Shown here one piece after another: positions 1-7,902 of a stretch of DNA of 43,037 bases. Position 1 is the stretch's first letter, and the number at the start of each line of letters is the position of its first letter. Source of the stretch: Oscillospiraceae bacterium (GTDB lineage: Bacteria; Bacillota; Clostridia; Oscillospirales; Oscillospiraceae); the NCBI GenBank assembly GCA_017473225.1, contig JAFUMG010000040.1:1-43037 (forward strand). Direction: 5' to 3'. A program made the translations under genes and the position numbers. The notes beneath the pieces were generated by a model, which did not search any database, had not been told where the DNA came from, and saw only the letters and a list, made by a program, of their open reading frames with translations.

Positions 1-57
1 GAATAGCCTTTTTAAGCGGATTTTTCGATCCGCTTACTTGTCATGCCCTTTTTGCTG

Positions 58-85
58 AAAAAGTGCATCCCTCGCGGGATGCACT
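58..85 (-). terminator. Intrinsic terminator after the fumarase/malic enzyme operon
   Basis: Ten perfect base pairs (AGTGCATCCC / GGGATGCACT) with a TCGC loop, followed on the minus strand by five T residues. It lies about 80 nt past the malic enzyme stop. A second inverted repeat lies at 14-35 (AAGCGGAT / ATCCGCTT) and a near-perfect 23-bp palindrome at 114-136; neither has a clear U-tract. Confidence 0.8.
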
Positions 86-162
86 CATTCGTTGTGGGAC
101 TTGCTTTCACACCAATGTCGCTAACTTAGTGACATTGTCCCAAGCGGGAGCGCCTTTTATGT

Positions 163-1335
163 TCAAATTCTCGCCACATCGGATCTCCGGGCGGCTTCCG
201 CCACTGCTTTGGCAACCGCGCTGCTGACCCTGGGGTCCAGAGGGGCGGGCATGATGTATTCATCGCTCAGCTCCTCCTCAGAGACCAGACCTGCCAGTGC
301 CTCCGCCGCCGCCAGCTTCATCTCCTCGTTGATATCGGAAGCCCGGACATCGAAGGCGCCCCGGAAAATACCCGGGAAAGCCAGCACATTATTGATCTGG
401 TTGGCATAGTCGGACCGGCCGGTGGAGACGATCCGGGCGCCGCCGGCCTTGGCGTCCTCCGGGAATATCTCCGGGGTGGGGTTGGCGCAGGCAAACAGGA
501 TGGCATCCCGGTTCATGGTCTTCACCATCTGCGTCGTCACAAGCCCGGGAGCGGAGGTGCCGATGAAGACATCCGCGCCCACCAGTTTTTCCGCCAGGGT
601 ACCGGGGGTCTGGCTGGGATTGGTCAACTTCGCCATTTCCGCCTGGGCCCAGTTCATGCCGGGGCAGCCCTCATACAGGGCGCCCTGCTTGTCGCACATG
701 GTGATATCCGTAAAGCCCGCGCTCAGCAGCATCTTCACGATGGCGATACCCGCGGCGCCCGCGCCGACGGTGACGACCTTGACCTCCTCCTTCTTCTTCC
801 CCACAACCTTCAGGGCGTTCAGAAGGCCCGCCAGCACCACCACGGCGGTGCCGTGCTGGTCGTCGTGGAAGATGGGGATATCGCACCGCTCTTTTAGCTT
901 CCGCTCGATCTCAAAGCAACGGGGCGCGGAAATATCCTCCAGATTGATGCCGCCAAAGGACCCGGAGATCAGCGCCACCGCATTGACGAACTCGTCCACA
1001 TCCTGGCTTTTCACACACAGGGGGAAGGCATCTACATCACCGAAGGCCTTGAAAAGGGCGCATTTTCCCTCCATGACGGGCATACCCGCTTCCGGGCCGA
1101 TATTGCCCAGGCCCAGCACCGCGCTGCCGTCGGTGATGACGGCGCAGAGATTATGGCGCCGGGTCAGCTCATAACTCTTGCTGATGTCCTTCTGGATCTC
1201 CAGGCAGGGGGCCGCCACGCCGGGGGTATAGGCCAGGGACAGGTCCTCCCGGTTTTCCAGGGGCACCTTGGAGACCACTTCGATCTTGCCGCCCCACTGG
1301 CCGTGAAGCCGCAGGGATTCCTTTGCGTAATCCAT
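163..1335 (-). CDS. NAD(P)-dependent malic enzyme (oxaloacetate-decarboxylating)
   Basis: 390 aa, the usual length of the short bacterial malic enzymes. It should convert L-malate to pyruvate and CO2 with reduction of NAD(P)+, in the cytoplasm. Visible family features: the N-terminal LSLAYTPGVAAPC segment, the TDGSAVLGLGNIG active-site stretch, FHDDQHGTA metal-binding segment, and the dinucleotide-binding GAGAAGIA loop. Third gene of a leftward operon with both fumarase subunits: it starts 2 nt after the beta-subunit stop, with a GAGGAGA ribosome binding site inside the end of that gene. The set would run fumarate to malate to pyruvate. Cofactor preference (NAD or NADP) cannot be read with confidence. 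Confidence 0.95.
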   Translation of the reverse strand: MDYAKESLRLHGQWGGKIEVVSKVPLENREDLSLAYTPGVAAPCLEIQKDISKSYELTRRHNLCAVITDGSAVLGLGNIGPEAGMPVMEGKCALFKAFGDVDAFPLCVKSQDVDEFVNAVALISGSFGGINLEDISAPRCFEIERKLKERCDIPIFHDDQHGTAVVVLAGLLNALKVVGKKKEEVKVVTVGAGAAGIAIVKMLLSAGFTDITMCDKQGALYEGCPGMNWAQAEMAKLTNPSQTPGTLAEKLVGADVFIGTSAPGLVTTQMVKTMNRDAILFACANPTPEIFPEDAKAGGARIVSTGRSDYANQINNVLAFPGIFRGAFDVRASDINEEMKLAAAEALAGLVSEEELSDEYIMPAPLDPRVSSAVAKAVAEAARRSDVARI

Positions 1336-1337
1336 TC

Positions 1338-1901
1338 TTATCTCTCCTCTTTGGCGGCAAGATAGGCCGCCGGTCCGGTTTCGTACAGATTATTTCCAAG
1401 GCTGTCAATGATCACAATGGCGGGGAAATCCTCCACCTCCAGCTGGCAGATGGCCTCCGCGCCCAGATCCTCATAGGCAACCAGTTCCTTCTTTTTAACG
1501 CATTTCCCCAGCAGGGCGCCGCAGCCGCCGATGGCGCCGAAATAGACCGCGCCGTGCTCCTTCATGGCGTCGATCACCTCCGGCCCACGCTTGCCCTTGC
1601 CGATCATACCGGTCTGGCCCAGGGCGATGAGGGTGGGGCTATAGGCGTCCATGCGGTAGGAGGTGGTGGGTCCCGCGGAGCCGATGACCTGCCCCGGCTT
1701 TGCGGGCGTGGGGCCCACAAAATAGATCACGCTGTCCTTCAGGTCCAGGGGCAGCTCCTTCCCCTGCTCCACCAGCTCGCACAGCCGCTTGTGGGCCGCG
1801 TCCCGGGCGGTATAAATGGTGCCGGAGATCAGGCAGCTGTCTCCCGCCCGCAGCGCTTTCGCCTGCTCACGGCTCAGGGGCGCTTTGACACAGATCGCCA
1901 T
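1338..1901 (-). CDS. Class I fumarate hydratase, beta (C-terminal) subunit
   Basis: 187 aa. Matches the C-terminal swivelling domain of Fe-S dependent fumarases (TtdB/FumA C-terminal type), with the GPTPAKPGQVIGSAGPTTS stretch, the MIGKGKR motif and the AIGGCGALL segment. Together with the alpha subunit it hydrates fumarate to L-malate. Its ATG follows the alpha stop after one base, with a GGAGGTG ribosome binding site overlapping the end of alpha, indicating translational coupling. A class I tartrate dehydratase is the main alternative; the neighbouring malic enzyme favours fumarase. Confidence 0.93.
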   Translation of the reverse strand: MAICVKAPLSREQAKALRAGDSCLISGTIYTARDAAHKRLCELVEQGKELPLDLKDSVIYFVGPTPAKPGQVIGSAGPTTSYRMDAYSPTLIALGQTGMIGKGKRGPEVIDAMKEHGAVYFGAIGGCGALLGKCVKKKELVAYEDLGAEAICQLEVEDFPAIVIIDSLGNNLYETGPAAYLAAKEER

Positions 1902-1902
1902 T

Positions 1903-2742
1903 TTAAAGCACCTCCGTTTGATGACGGGTCACATGGCAGTTGATATTCACCGCCACGGGAAGCCCCGCGATATGGGTTGGGAAGGTCTCGATGTTCACCG
2001 CCAGGGCTGTGGTCCTGCCGCCAAGCCCCTGGGGACCGATGCCCAGGGCGTTGATCTCCTCCAGCAGGTCCCGCTCCAGCTGACTGTAGAAAGGGCTGTC
2101 ATTTCGGACATCCACCGGCCGCAGCAGAGCCTTTTTGGCAAGATACGCGGCCTTGTCAAAGGTGCCGCCGATGCCCACGCCCACCACAACAGGCGGGCAG
2201 GGGTTGGGCCCCGCGTCCTTCACCACCTGCACCACGAAATCCTTCACACCCCGCAGGCCGTCCGAGGGCCGGAGCATTTTGATCCCGCTCATATTTTCAC
2301 TGCCAAAACCCTTGGGCGCCACGGTGATCTCCACCCGGTCCCCAGGCACCAGCTCAGTATAGAGGATCGCCGGCGTATTGTCCCCGGTGTTGACCCGGTC
2401 CAGCGGGTCCCGAACCACGCTCTTGCGCAGGAATCCATCGCCATAGCCCCGGCGGACGCCTTCGTTGACCGCTTCCGTCAGGTCGCCGTCAATGTGGACC
2501 TCCTGGCCGATCTTCAGGAACACGCAAGCCATGCCCGTATCCTGGCAGATGGGCTGGTTCTCCCGGTCGGCGATCTCATAATTCGATCTGATCCGCTCCA
2601 GGATCTCCCGGGCCTGGGGCCAGTCTTCCTCCTCCATACTTTCCCGGATCCGGGTCCGCATATCCCGGGGCAGGTGGCAGTTGGCCTCAATACACAGCCG
2701 CCGGACCGCGTCGGTGATCCGCGCGGCGGACAGTTCTTTCAT
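1903..2742 (-). CDS. Class I fumarate hydratase, alpha (N-terminal) subunit
   Basis: 279 aa from the ATG chosen here. A longer frame begins 60 nt upstream, but the ATG at 2742 has a GGGGGAG ribosome binding site about 6 nt away and the family N-terminus (MKELSAARITDAVRRL). The protein holds the [4Fe-4S] cluster: cysteines lie in the NQPICQDTGMACVF and the NPCPPVVVGVGIGG region, plus the GLGGRTTALAVNIE segment typical of the family. First gene of the fumarase/malic enzyme operon, with a good promoter about 40 nt upstream. The split alpha/beta arrangement is normal for anaerobes. Confidence 0.94.
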   Translation of the reverse strand: MKELSAARITDAVRRLCIEANCHLPRDMRTRIRESMEEEDWPQAREILERIRSNYEIADRENQPICQDTGMACVFLKIGQEVHIDGDLTEAVNEGVRRGYGDGFLRKSVVRDPLDRVNTGDNTPAILYTELVPGDRVEITVAPKGFGSENMSGIKMLRPSDGLRGVKDFVVQVVKDAGPNPCPPVVVGVGIGGTFDKAAYLAKKALLRPVDVRNDSPFYSQLERDLLEEINALGIGPQGLGGRTTALAVNIETFPTHIAGLPVAVNINCHVTRHQTEVL

Positions 2743-2780
2743 GGGTACTCCCCCTTCGCTGCTACCAAAATATTGAAACC

Positions 2781-2809
2781 ATTGTAGCGCAGACGTGTTC
2801 ACATTTCAA
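2781..2809 (-). promoter_or_regulatory. Sigma-70/SigA promoter for the fumarase operon
   Basis: Minus strand -35 TTGAAA (2804-2809), 17-nt spacer, -10 TACAAT (2781-2786). The start codon of the alpha subunit is about 38 nt downstream of the -10. Confidence 0.7.
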
Positions 2810-2875
2810 TTCTTTTTTGCGTGTTCCGCAGAAAATCCGATTGTGGCCATCAAGTTATTGTAAGCAAAAATATCT

Positions 2876-2999
2876 TGCCTCCCTCTTTGAGGGAGGTGGG
2901 CCGCTTTCAAGCGGCTCGGAGGGAGTGTCGTTCCAGAGGGACACACCCCCAGTCACAGCTTACGCCGCGACAGCCCCCTCATAGAGGGGGACAAGCCCG
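2876..2999. repeat. Dispersed hairpin-rich intergenic repeat
   Basis: Three close hairpins: CCTCCCTC / GAGGGAGG (2879-2897), GCCGCTT / AAGCGGC (2900-2915) and CCCCCTC / GAGGGGG (2974-2990). No plausible ORF. It resembles, in style rather than in sequence, the repeat at the right edge of the window (42913-43037). Such CCCTC/GAGGG hairpin units are common between genes in gut Clostridia (recollection, not checked). Confidence 0.55.
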
Positions 3000-3099
3000 C
3001 TGTCTGTAAGTTTGATTATAAAACCCAACAATTATAAGTCCGGTTTATTGGACCGAATTTCCTCTACAATAGGCTCATCCAAAAAAGTCAAGACTATTA

Positions 3100-3290
3100 C
3101 AATATATTTGGACAGGAAGCCGGGCAGCCAGTCCGGCTTCCTTCCGTCTCATGCCTAAGCTATAATAAGAGGGACAACTGGCTGACCCGTCAAGACTTGG
3201 GCGTTTGTGCCCGTGAACAAGACTGTCCGCCATCCTCTTATTGTAGTGTTCGGTTTAAGCAGGTTGAGCTACCGTAATACCGGGATGTTC
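3100..3290 (+). ncRNA. Candidate bridge RNA of the IS110 element
   Basis: Non-coding left end of the IS between the proposed core and the transposase start. A perfect 9-bp hairpin GGAAGCCGG / CCGGCTTCC lies at about 3116-3141. A long-range stem AATAAGAGG / CCTCTTATT (about 3163-3171 with 3233-3241) encloses a large loop that contains GGACA / TGTCC and GGGC / GCCC pairings. This two-domain layout of stems with internal loops is what IS110 bridge RNAs show. Guide-target pairings were not resolved, so the exact transcript ends are unknown. Confidence 0.5.
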
Positions 3291-3368
3291 GTGTCACTCA
3301 ATAGATTGAATCGGCAATGAGAAAAAGATGGATTCCGGTTGCGTAATTATCTGTTAGGAGGTATGCAA

Positions 3369-4577
3369 GTGAACTGTGTCGGTATTGATGTATCCAAAGG
3401 AAAGAGCATGATTGCCGTCATGCGCCCCTTTGGGGAAGTTGTACTCACACCCTTTGAAGTACAGCACACCGTCAGTGAGTTGAGTGAATTGGCTAACACA
3501 CTCAAGGGTTTGGTAGGTGAAACCCGTGTTGTCATGGAAGCAACAGGTAATTACCATGCACCTGTTGCTCTAGCACTCCAGGGTGCTGGCCTTTATGTCT
3601 CCGTTGTCAATGCTATACTGGTACATGATTACGGAAACAATAGTTTAAGACGAGCCAAGACCGACAAGAAGGATGCTATCAAGCTGGCAAACTATGGCCT
3701 GGATCATTGGCTCACATTGCCCAGGTATGTTCCAGAAGAGGATACCCGGATGATGCTGAAAAACTGCTACCGCCAATATCAACAATATTCAAAAGTACAG
3801 ACAATTCTCAAAAACAACCTTATTTCACTCTTGGATACCACTTTTCCAGGCATTAATCGCTTATTCAGCAGTCCCGTTCGAGCGGATGGCAGAGAAAAAT
3901 GGCTTGACTTTGTAGAAACGTTTTGGCATAGTGAGTGCGTTAGCAAACTGTCTGCAAACACCTTCTCCGCAAAATACCAAAAATGGTGTCAGCGGAATGG
4001 TTATAATTTCAGCCAAGCTAAGGCACAGGAGCTTCATTCTTTCGCTCGGAGCTGCATCGCCTCGTTGCCCAAAAGCGAAACTACTAAGCTACTGGTAAAA
4101 CAGGCTATTGTTCAGCTTCAGGCAACGTCTTCAGCCCTGGCTGCATTGAAGCAGGAGATGAACACCATAGCAGCACGGCTGCCGGAATATCCTGTTGTCA
4201 TGGGGATGTTTGGTGTCGGCCCTGCACTGGGTCCACAGCTCATAGCTGAGATTGGGGATGTCCGCCGGTTCCATTCGAAGAAAGCGCTAGTTGCTTTCGC
4301 TGGCATTGATGCGCCTCCATATCAGTCCGGTCAGATGGATGTCCGTAGTCGCAGTATTTCAAAGCGAGGATCCTCCGCGCTGAGAAGAGCACTGTTTTTG
4401 GTCATGACCGTCTATCTCCAACAGTCTCCTGAGCAAGAACCGATCTACCAATTCATGGACAGGAAGAGAGCCGAGGGAAAGCCATACAGGGTTTACATGA
4501 TGGCTTCTGCCAACAAGTTCCTTCGGGTCTACTATGCTACTGTAAAAGCCCATCTGGAAGCTCTGGACGCAGCATAG
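3369..4577 (+). CDS. IS110 family transposase (RuvC-like DEDD, Tnp_20)
   Basis: About 402 aa from the GTG at 3369. This start is chosen because AGGAGG at 3356-3361 sits 7 nt upstream; the in-frame ATG at 3363 would be only 1 nt from it. The N-terminal RuvC-like DEDD domain shows GIDVSKGKS (first Asp), VVMEATGNYH (Glu) and RAKTDKKDA (Asp). The C-terminal Transposase_20 domain shows GVGPALGPQLIAEIGD, AFAGIDAPPYQSG and SKRGSSALRRAL, where the catalytic serine is expected. The frame is complete and looks intact, so the element may be active. In this family the enzyme acts as an RNA-guided recombinase. Confidence 0.95.
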   Translation: MNCVGIDVSKGKSMIAVMRPFGEVVLTPFEVQHTVSELSELANTLKGLVGETRVVMEATGNYHAPVALALQGAGLYVSVVNAILVHDYGNNSLRRAKTDKKDAIKLANYGLDHWLTLPRYVPEEDTRMMLKNCYRQYQQYSKVQTILKNNLISLLDTTFPGINRLFSSPVRADGREKWLDFVETFWHSECVSKLSANTFSAKYQKWCQRNGYNFSQAKAQELHSFARSCIASLPKSETTKLLVKQAIVQLQATSSALAALKQEMNTIAARLPEYPVVMGMFGVGPALGPQLIAEIGDVRRFHSKKALVAFAGIDAPPYQSGQMDVRSRSISKRGSSALRRALFLVMTVYLQQSPEQEPIYQFMDRKRAEGKPYRVYMMASANKFLRVYYATVKAHLEALDAA

Positions 4578-4711
4578 CAGACAATATCGCATGACGGTCA
4601 GCCGCCATTCAAAAATGGGATGCGGAGCGGCTTGGTTAAAATGCGCCTATTCTACAAATCGAGAATTTAATAATTTTTGCGAAATTAGGACTTGATTTTT
4701 ATTAGCAGGTC

Positions 4712-4739
4712 TTGTTCTTTATTTTTTTCATGCTATAAT
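4712..4739 (+). promoter_or_regulatory. Promoter for the 103-aa hypothetical gene
   Basis: -35 TTGTTC (4712-4717), 16-nt spacer, -10 TATAAT (4734-4739); start codon 32 nt downstream. It lies just outside the right end proposed for the IS110 element. Confidence 0.65.
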
Positions 4740-4771
4740 GCACCTTGCGTGCGTTTTGAAAAGGAGAGATT

Positions 4772-5083
4772 ATGATGAACACCGTGACCCGTCACACCAA
4801 ACAGTACTATCTGCAGAAGGAACAGGCCGTCTTCAGTCAGATCCCCGGTATGGAGGAGCTGCTCCACGCGGACGGCACCACCGCCCCGGAGCTGGAAGCC
4901 CGGTATCCCGACGCCGCCTTCGCCCTGCGGACCGCCAACAGTCTTTTTGCCGGTGACCATGAGCAGAATACCATCCATCAGAAGGCCTATTCCGCCATTC
5001 TGCACGGCGACTCCATCTCCAATGTCCGCTTCCGCTACGACCGTGATATGGATGCCTACGTCCAGCGGCATATGTGGGATTGA
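4772..5083 (+). CDS. Small hypothetical protein
   Basis: 103 aa, no family recognised. Two in-frame ATGs (4772 and 4775) follow AAGGAGAG at 4761-4768; the second gives the better spacing of 8 nt from GGAG. The protein is hydrophilic, with no signal or membrane segment, and seems mostly helical (HTKQYYLQKEQAVFSQI and ALRTANSLFAGDHEQN). It has its own promoter upstream and a strong terminator about 105 nt downstream, so it is probably a single-gene transcript. The gene is real by its signals and codon pattern; its function is unknown. Confidence 0.75.
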   Translation: MMNTVTRHTKQYYLQKEQAVFSQIPGMEELLHADGTTAPELEARYPDAAFALRTANSLFAGDHEQNTIHQKAYSAILHGDSISNVRFRYDRDMDAYVQRHMWD

Positions 5084-5187
5084 CCGCATTCCGGCATCAT
5101 ATGTGATGCGAAAATTTATCATTTTTCTGGCGGACCGTCCGGGAGGCCGGTCCCTACGATAACTGATACATCGAATTCTAAAACCCA

Positions 5188-5226
5188 GCCGGTATGGCCC
5201 CATGGCCATGCCGGCATTCTTTTTTC
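5188..5226 (+). terminator. Intrinsic terminator
   Basis: Twelve-base-pair stem (GCCGGTATGGCC with GGCCATGCCGGC, one G-T pair), loop CCAT, followed by ATTC and six T. It ends the transcript of the 103-aa gene. Confidence 0.85.
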
Positions 5227-5245
5227 TGCACAAATCGATTTTAAA

Positions 5246-5274
5246 TTGACGAATGGGCAAAATCCCCATATAAT
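5246..5274 (+). promoter_or_regulatory. Promoter for the nucleotidase/guanylate kinase fusion gene
   Basis: -35 TTGACG (5246-5251), 17-nt spacer, -10 TATAAT (5269-5274); the ATG at 5307 is 32 nt downstream. Confidence 0.8.
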
Positions 5275-5306
5275 ATACCAAAGACCAAGAGACAGAGGTG
5301 AGCCCG

Positions 5307-6422
5307 ATGAGCAAACGTTTCCGTATGTCCACCGCTTTGGATGTGGATGACCTTCTGATGGAGTGCATCCCCTACGCCATCCGCCTGGCCAACGAAAAGT
5401 ACAAATTCGATCCCCCCATCACCATCTATGAGGTGGACCGCTGGGGCAAGCTGGACAGCCGTGCCGACGTGATCTTCGAATTTTTCGATGACCCGGAATT
5501 CTATCGCAACCAGCCGGTGATCAAGGGCGCGAAGGAATTCGTCCAAAAGCTGTCGAAGATGACGGATGTCTTCATTTCCACCTCCATTCCGCCCAAATAT
5601 ATGGGACTCCGGGCCGAGCGGATCATGGAGGAATTCCCCGAGATCCCCCCGGAGCATATCTACATGGGCTCCCGGAAGGATAAGCTGAACGTGGATATCC
5701 TCTTCGACGACGGCATGCACAATGTTTTCAAATCCAACGCCGCTTACCCCATTCTGATGCGCCGCCCCTGGAACCAGTCCGCCACCGGTATGCTGGCGGT
5801 CAATAACTACGATGAATTCCTGAAGCTGCTGGAAGTCATCACCACCAGCTATACCTATGTGGAGGGAACCGGGCAGCCGCCCCAGATCGTGGTATTGGTG
5901 GGCCCCTCCGGCGCCGGAAAGATCCAGGTGGCGAAGAAGCTGCTGGAAAAGTCCGACCGGTTCGCCAAGCTCGTCAGCTACACCACCAAGGAATCCTCCG
6001 CCCGGGAGGAAAGCGACTGGTATCACTACATCTCGAAGCAGCAGTTCTTCTCCATGCTGGAGCAGGGCCAATTCTTTGAATCCACCATGTACGCCGGCCA
6101 CGGCTACGGTACCCGGAAGGACGAAGTGGACCAGCTCCTGACCTCCGGGAAGATCGTCCTGGCCACCATGGACATCTGCGGCGCCATGGCGCTGAAGACC
6201 AACTACAGCAATGTCACCACCGTCTACATCAAGCGGGACCGCCGCTCCCTGCTGACCTCCATCCTCCAGAAAAACTGCGCCGACGAGGACAAGGTCACCC
6301 GCATCATGGCCATCGACCAGGAGAAGCGCAACGCGGAGATCTGCGATCATGTGGTCTCCGGCAGCGACTACGATGAGACCGCCGAGACCATTCTCTCCCT
6401 GCTGCACCTGAATGAAGCGTAA
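5307..6422 (+). CDS. HAD 5'-nucleotidase-like / guanylate kinase-like fusion protein
   Basis: 371 aa from the ATG at 5307 (AGAGG about 7 nt upstream; an in-frame GTG lies at 5298). Residues 1 to about 165 resemble the 5'(3')-deoxyribonucleotidase (NT5C-like) branch of the HAD superfamily: DVDD with D12 as expected nucleophile and D14 as acid/base, FISTSIPP as motif II, and DILFDDG as the late acidic motif. Residues about 193 to 371 resemble guanylate kinase: Walker A GPSGAGK at 199-205, a VSYTTK segment, YHYIS, QFFES and HGYGTRK. The residue after the Walker lysine is Ile206 rather than Ser or Thr, which normally helps bind Mg2+. One polypeptide would therefore pair a nucleotide phosphatase with a nucleotide kinase; the kinase half may be altered or inactive. 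Cytoplasmic. Confidence 0.8.
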   Translation: MSKRFRMSTALDVDDLLMECIPYAIRLANEKYKFDPPITIYEVDRWGKLDSRADVIFEFFDDPEFYRNQPVIKGAKEFVQKLSKMTDVFISTSIPPKYMGLRAERIMEEFPEIPPEHIYMGSRKDKLNVDILFDDGMHNVFKSNAAYPILMRRPWNQSATGMLAVNNYDEFLKLLEVITTSYTYVEGTGQPPQIVVLVGPSGAGKIQVAKKLLEKSDRFAKLVSYTTKESSAREESDWYHYISKQQFFSMLEQGQFFESTMYAGHGYGTRKDEVDQLLTSGKIVLATMDICGAMALKTNYSNVTTVYIKRDRRSLLTSILQKNCADEDKVTRIMAIDQEKRNAEICDHVVSGSDYDETAETILSLLHLNEA

Positions 6423-6440
6423 GCGCTTTCCATATGTCCA

Positions 6441-6692
6441 CACCAAAAAGAAGACCATCCAAAAGCGGAGTCCGAATAAGAAAACATAGATTTTGGCCCA
6501 CAGGCAGATGCCTGTGGGCCAAAACGGTTTGCCGCCATTCATCCGAAGATTTTTCTTTGGGGCAAGGCATTTTTTCGCCGGGCTACTGGATGTAACCCAA
6601 GAAAAAATAACGCAGTCCCGAAGGAAAAGATCGGATGAAGGGGCTATGTTTTCTTATGAGGACGCAACAAAAGGATGGTCTTCTTTTTCGTG
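6441..6692. repeat. Large imperfect palindrome between convergent genes
   Basis: Outer arms of 49 bp each, 6441-6489 and 6644-6692, match at about 39 of 49 positions after reverse complementing, with two perfect blocks (AAGACCATCC and ATAAGAAAACATAG). Inner arms 6538-6562 and 6617-6641 also pair, and GGGCTAC / GTAACCC sits near the centre. The left arm additionally holds a perfect 16-bp hairpin at 6491-6524. Either strand could fold into one long hairpin. No ORF. It could be a MITE-like element or act as a two-way transcription barrier. Confidence 0.8.
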
Positions 6693-6711
6693 GGGGGTAT
6701 TCAAATTGGTC

Positions 6712-7902
6712 TCACTGTACATACCGCTTTGCCGGGTAAAAGGGCTTGTCGTCCTTATGGCACACCGACACGGTGATCTCCGCGTCGATGCCCAGCGCGT
6801 TTCGGATCTCCCGCGCCCCGATCTCCCCGGTCACGGCGGCACGGATCCGAAAGCCGGTTTCGCTTCGGGCGGCATGGTAATCCACCAGCTGCGGAAGCCG
6901 GAACAGTCTGCTGTCCCATTCCTCCATGTCCACCGCTCCCGGGTCCAGCCGGGATACCCGGTCCAGCCGTCTCGTGACGCCGCCGCAGGGGCAGGGCTCC
7001 GCCAGGAACCGGGCCCGGTCGCCGGTACGGTAGCGGATCAGAGGCATGGCTTCCAGACCGATGGTGGTGATCACCAGCTCGCCCCACTGCCCATCCGGCA
7101 GGGGCGCTCCCCGTTCATCCACGATCTCCGCCAGAACATGATTTTCCCGCAGATGCATCCCCTCGTGGGCGGGGCAGGTCACCGCGCCCCCAAGGCCCAT
7201 CTCCCGGGAACCATAATGGGGATAGACCGGAAACAGCCGCTCCAGCTCCGCCATGACCCCCGCCGGGCAGGCATCGCCGGACACCAGCGCCCGCCGCAGG
7301 GGGAACCCATCGCCGCAGAACCGGGCAAGGCCCAGCAGCGGGACAGGAAAGCCGATGAAATTCTCCGGCCGTTCTGCTTCCATGAGCTCCTTCTGCTGCC
7401 CCCAGGTCAGACCGATGCCCGCCCGGATGGGAACCGCCCTCAGTCGCTCCACCGCTTTCGCGATCAGATCTCCAAGGCCGAAGGGGCCGGAAAAAGGCAT
7501 CCCGATATAGACCTTCTCCCCCGGACGCGCCATCTCCGAAATTCCCGCCATGAACAGTCCTACGGTATGCTCCGTATCCCGCTCCGTGTAAAACACCCGT
7601 TTGGCAGGCCCCGTAGTTCCCGAGGTAGCGCCCGAGATCACCCGGGCCACCTCCGACTGGGAGGTCAGAAGATATCTTCCGGGCTGCCGGGCGATCATAT
7701 CCGCGGTCGTAAAGGGAAGCTCCCGCAGTTGCGCAAGGCTGTCAAGCTTTTCAGGCAGCGTTTCATAGTGAAGTTTCGACTCCCGCGCCCGGGCCAGCAG
7801 CGCGTTCAGCCGCCGCAGCTGCAGCGCTTCCAGCTTCTCCCGGGTCAGCTCCGGAATCCCTTCCAACTCCGAGATCCATTGATCCAAATTTGTCTTTTTC
7901 AT
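6712..7902 (-). CDS. AMP-dependent CoA ligase, DVU_1553-like (phenylacetate-CoA ligase type)
   Basis: 396 aa, shorter than the roughly 430 aa of standard phenylacetate-CoA ligases. Adenylate-forming core: SGATSGTTGPAKRVFYT (the P-loop-like substrate AMP motif), YPHYGSREMG and YRTGDRARF. It would activate a carboxylic acid to an acyl-AMP and then an acyl-CoA. Last gene of the mop/trs cluster; its ATG overlaps the stop of the radical SAM gene (ATGA). A carboxylate-activating enzyme next to an aldehyde oxidoreductase suggests it handles the acid product of aldehyde oxidation, or a precursor; that is inference. The substrate is unknown. Confidence 0.85.
   Translation of the reverse strand: MKKTNLDQWISELEGIPELTREKLEALQLRRLNALLARARESKLHYETLPEKLDSLAQLRELPFTTADMIARQPGRYLLTSQSEVARVISGATSGTTGPAKRVFYTERDTEHTVGLFMAGISEMARPGEKVYIGMPFSGPFGLGDLIAKAVERLRAVPIRAGIGLTWGQQKELMEAERPENFIGFPVPLLGLARFCGDGFPLRRALVSGDACPAGVMAELERLFPVYPHYGSREMGLGGAVTCPAHEGMHLRENHVLAEIVDERGAPLPDGQWGELVITTIGLEAMPLIRYRTGDRARFLAEPCPCGGVTRRLDRVSRLDPGAVDMEEWDSRLFRLPQLVDYHAARSETGFRIRAAVTGEIGAREIRNALGIDAEITVSVCHKDDKPFYPAKRYVQ

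Larger units (their letters stand above)
3063..4657 (+). mobile_element. IS110-family insertion sequence (about 1.6 kb), proposed ends
   Basis: Contains one DEDD transposase gene and about 300 nt of structured non-coding DNA on its left side, as in the IS110 group. The ends proposed here are a 7-bp direct repeat TCTACAA at 3063-3069 and 4651-4657. It contains a CT dinucleotide, the core known for IS621. No terminal inverted repeats are seen, as expected for the IS110 group. By eye, base composition is lower in GC than the flanking genes. The boundaries are inference; an empty-site comparison would fix them. Confidence 0.6.

Noticed and set aside
6491..6524. Perfect 16-bp hairpin read as a terminator
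   Set aside because: No U-tract follows on either strand; T and A runs are inside the stem. Treated as part of the palindrome.
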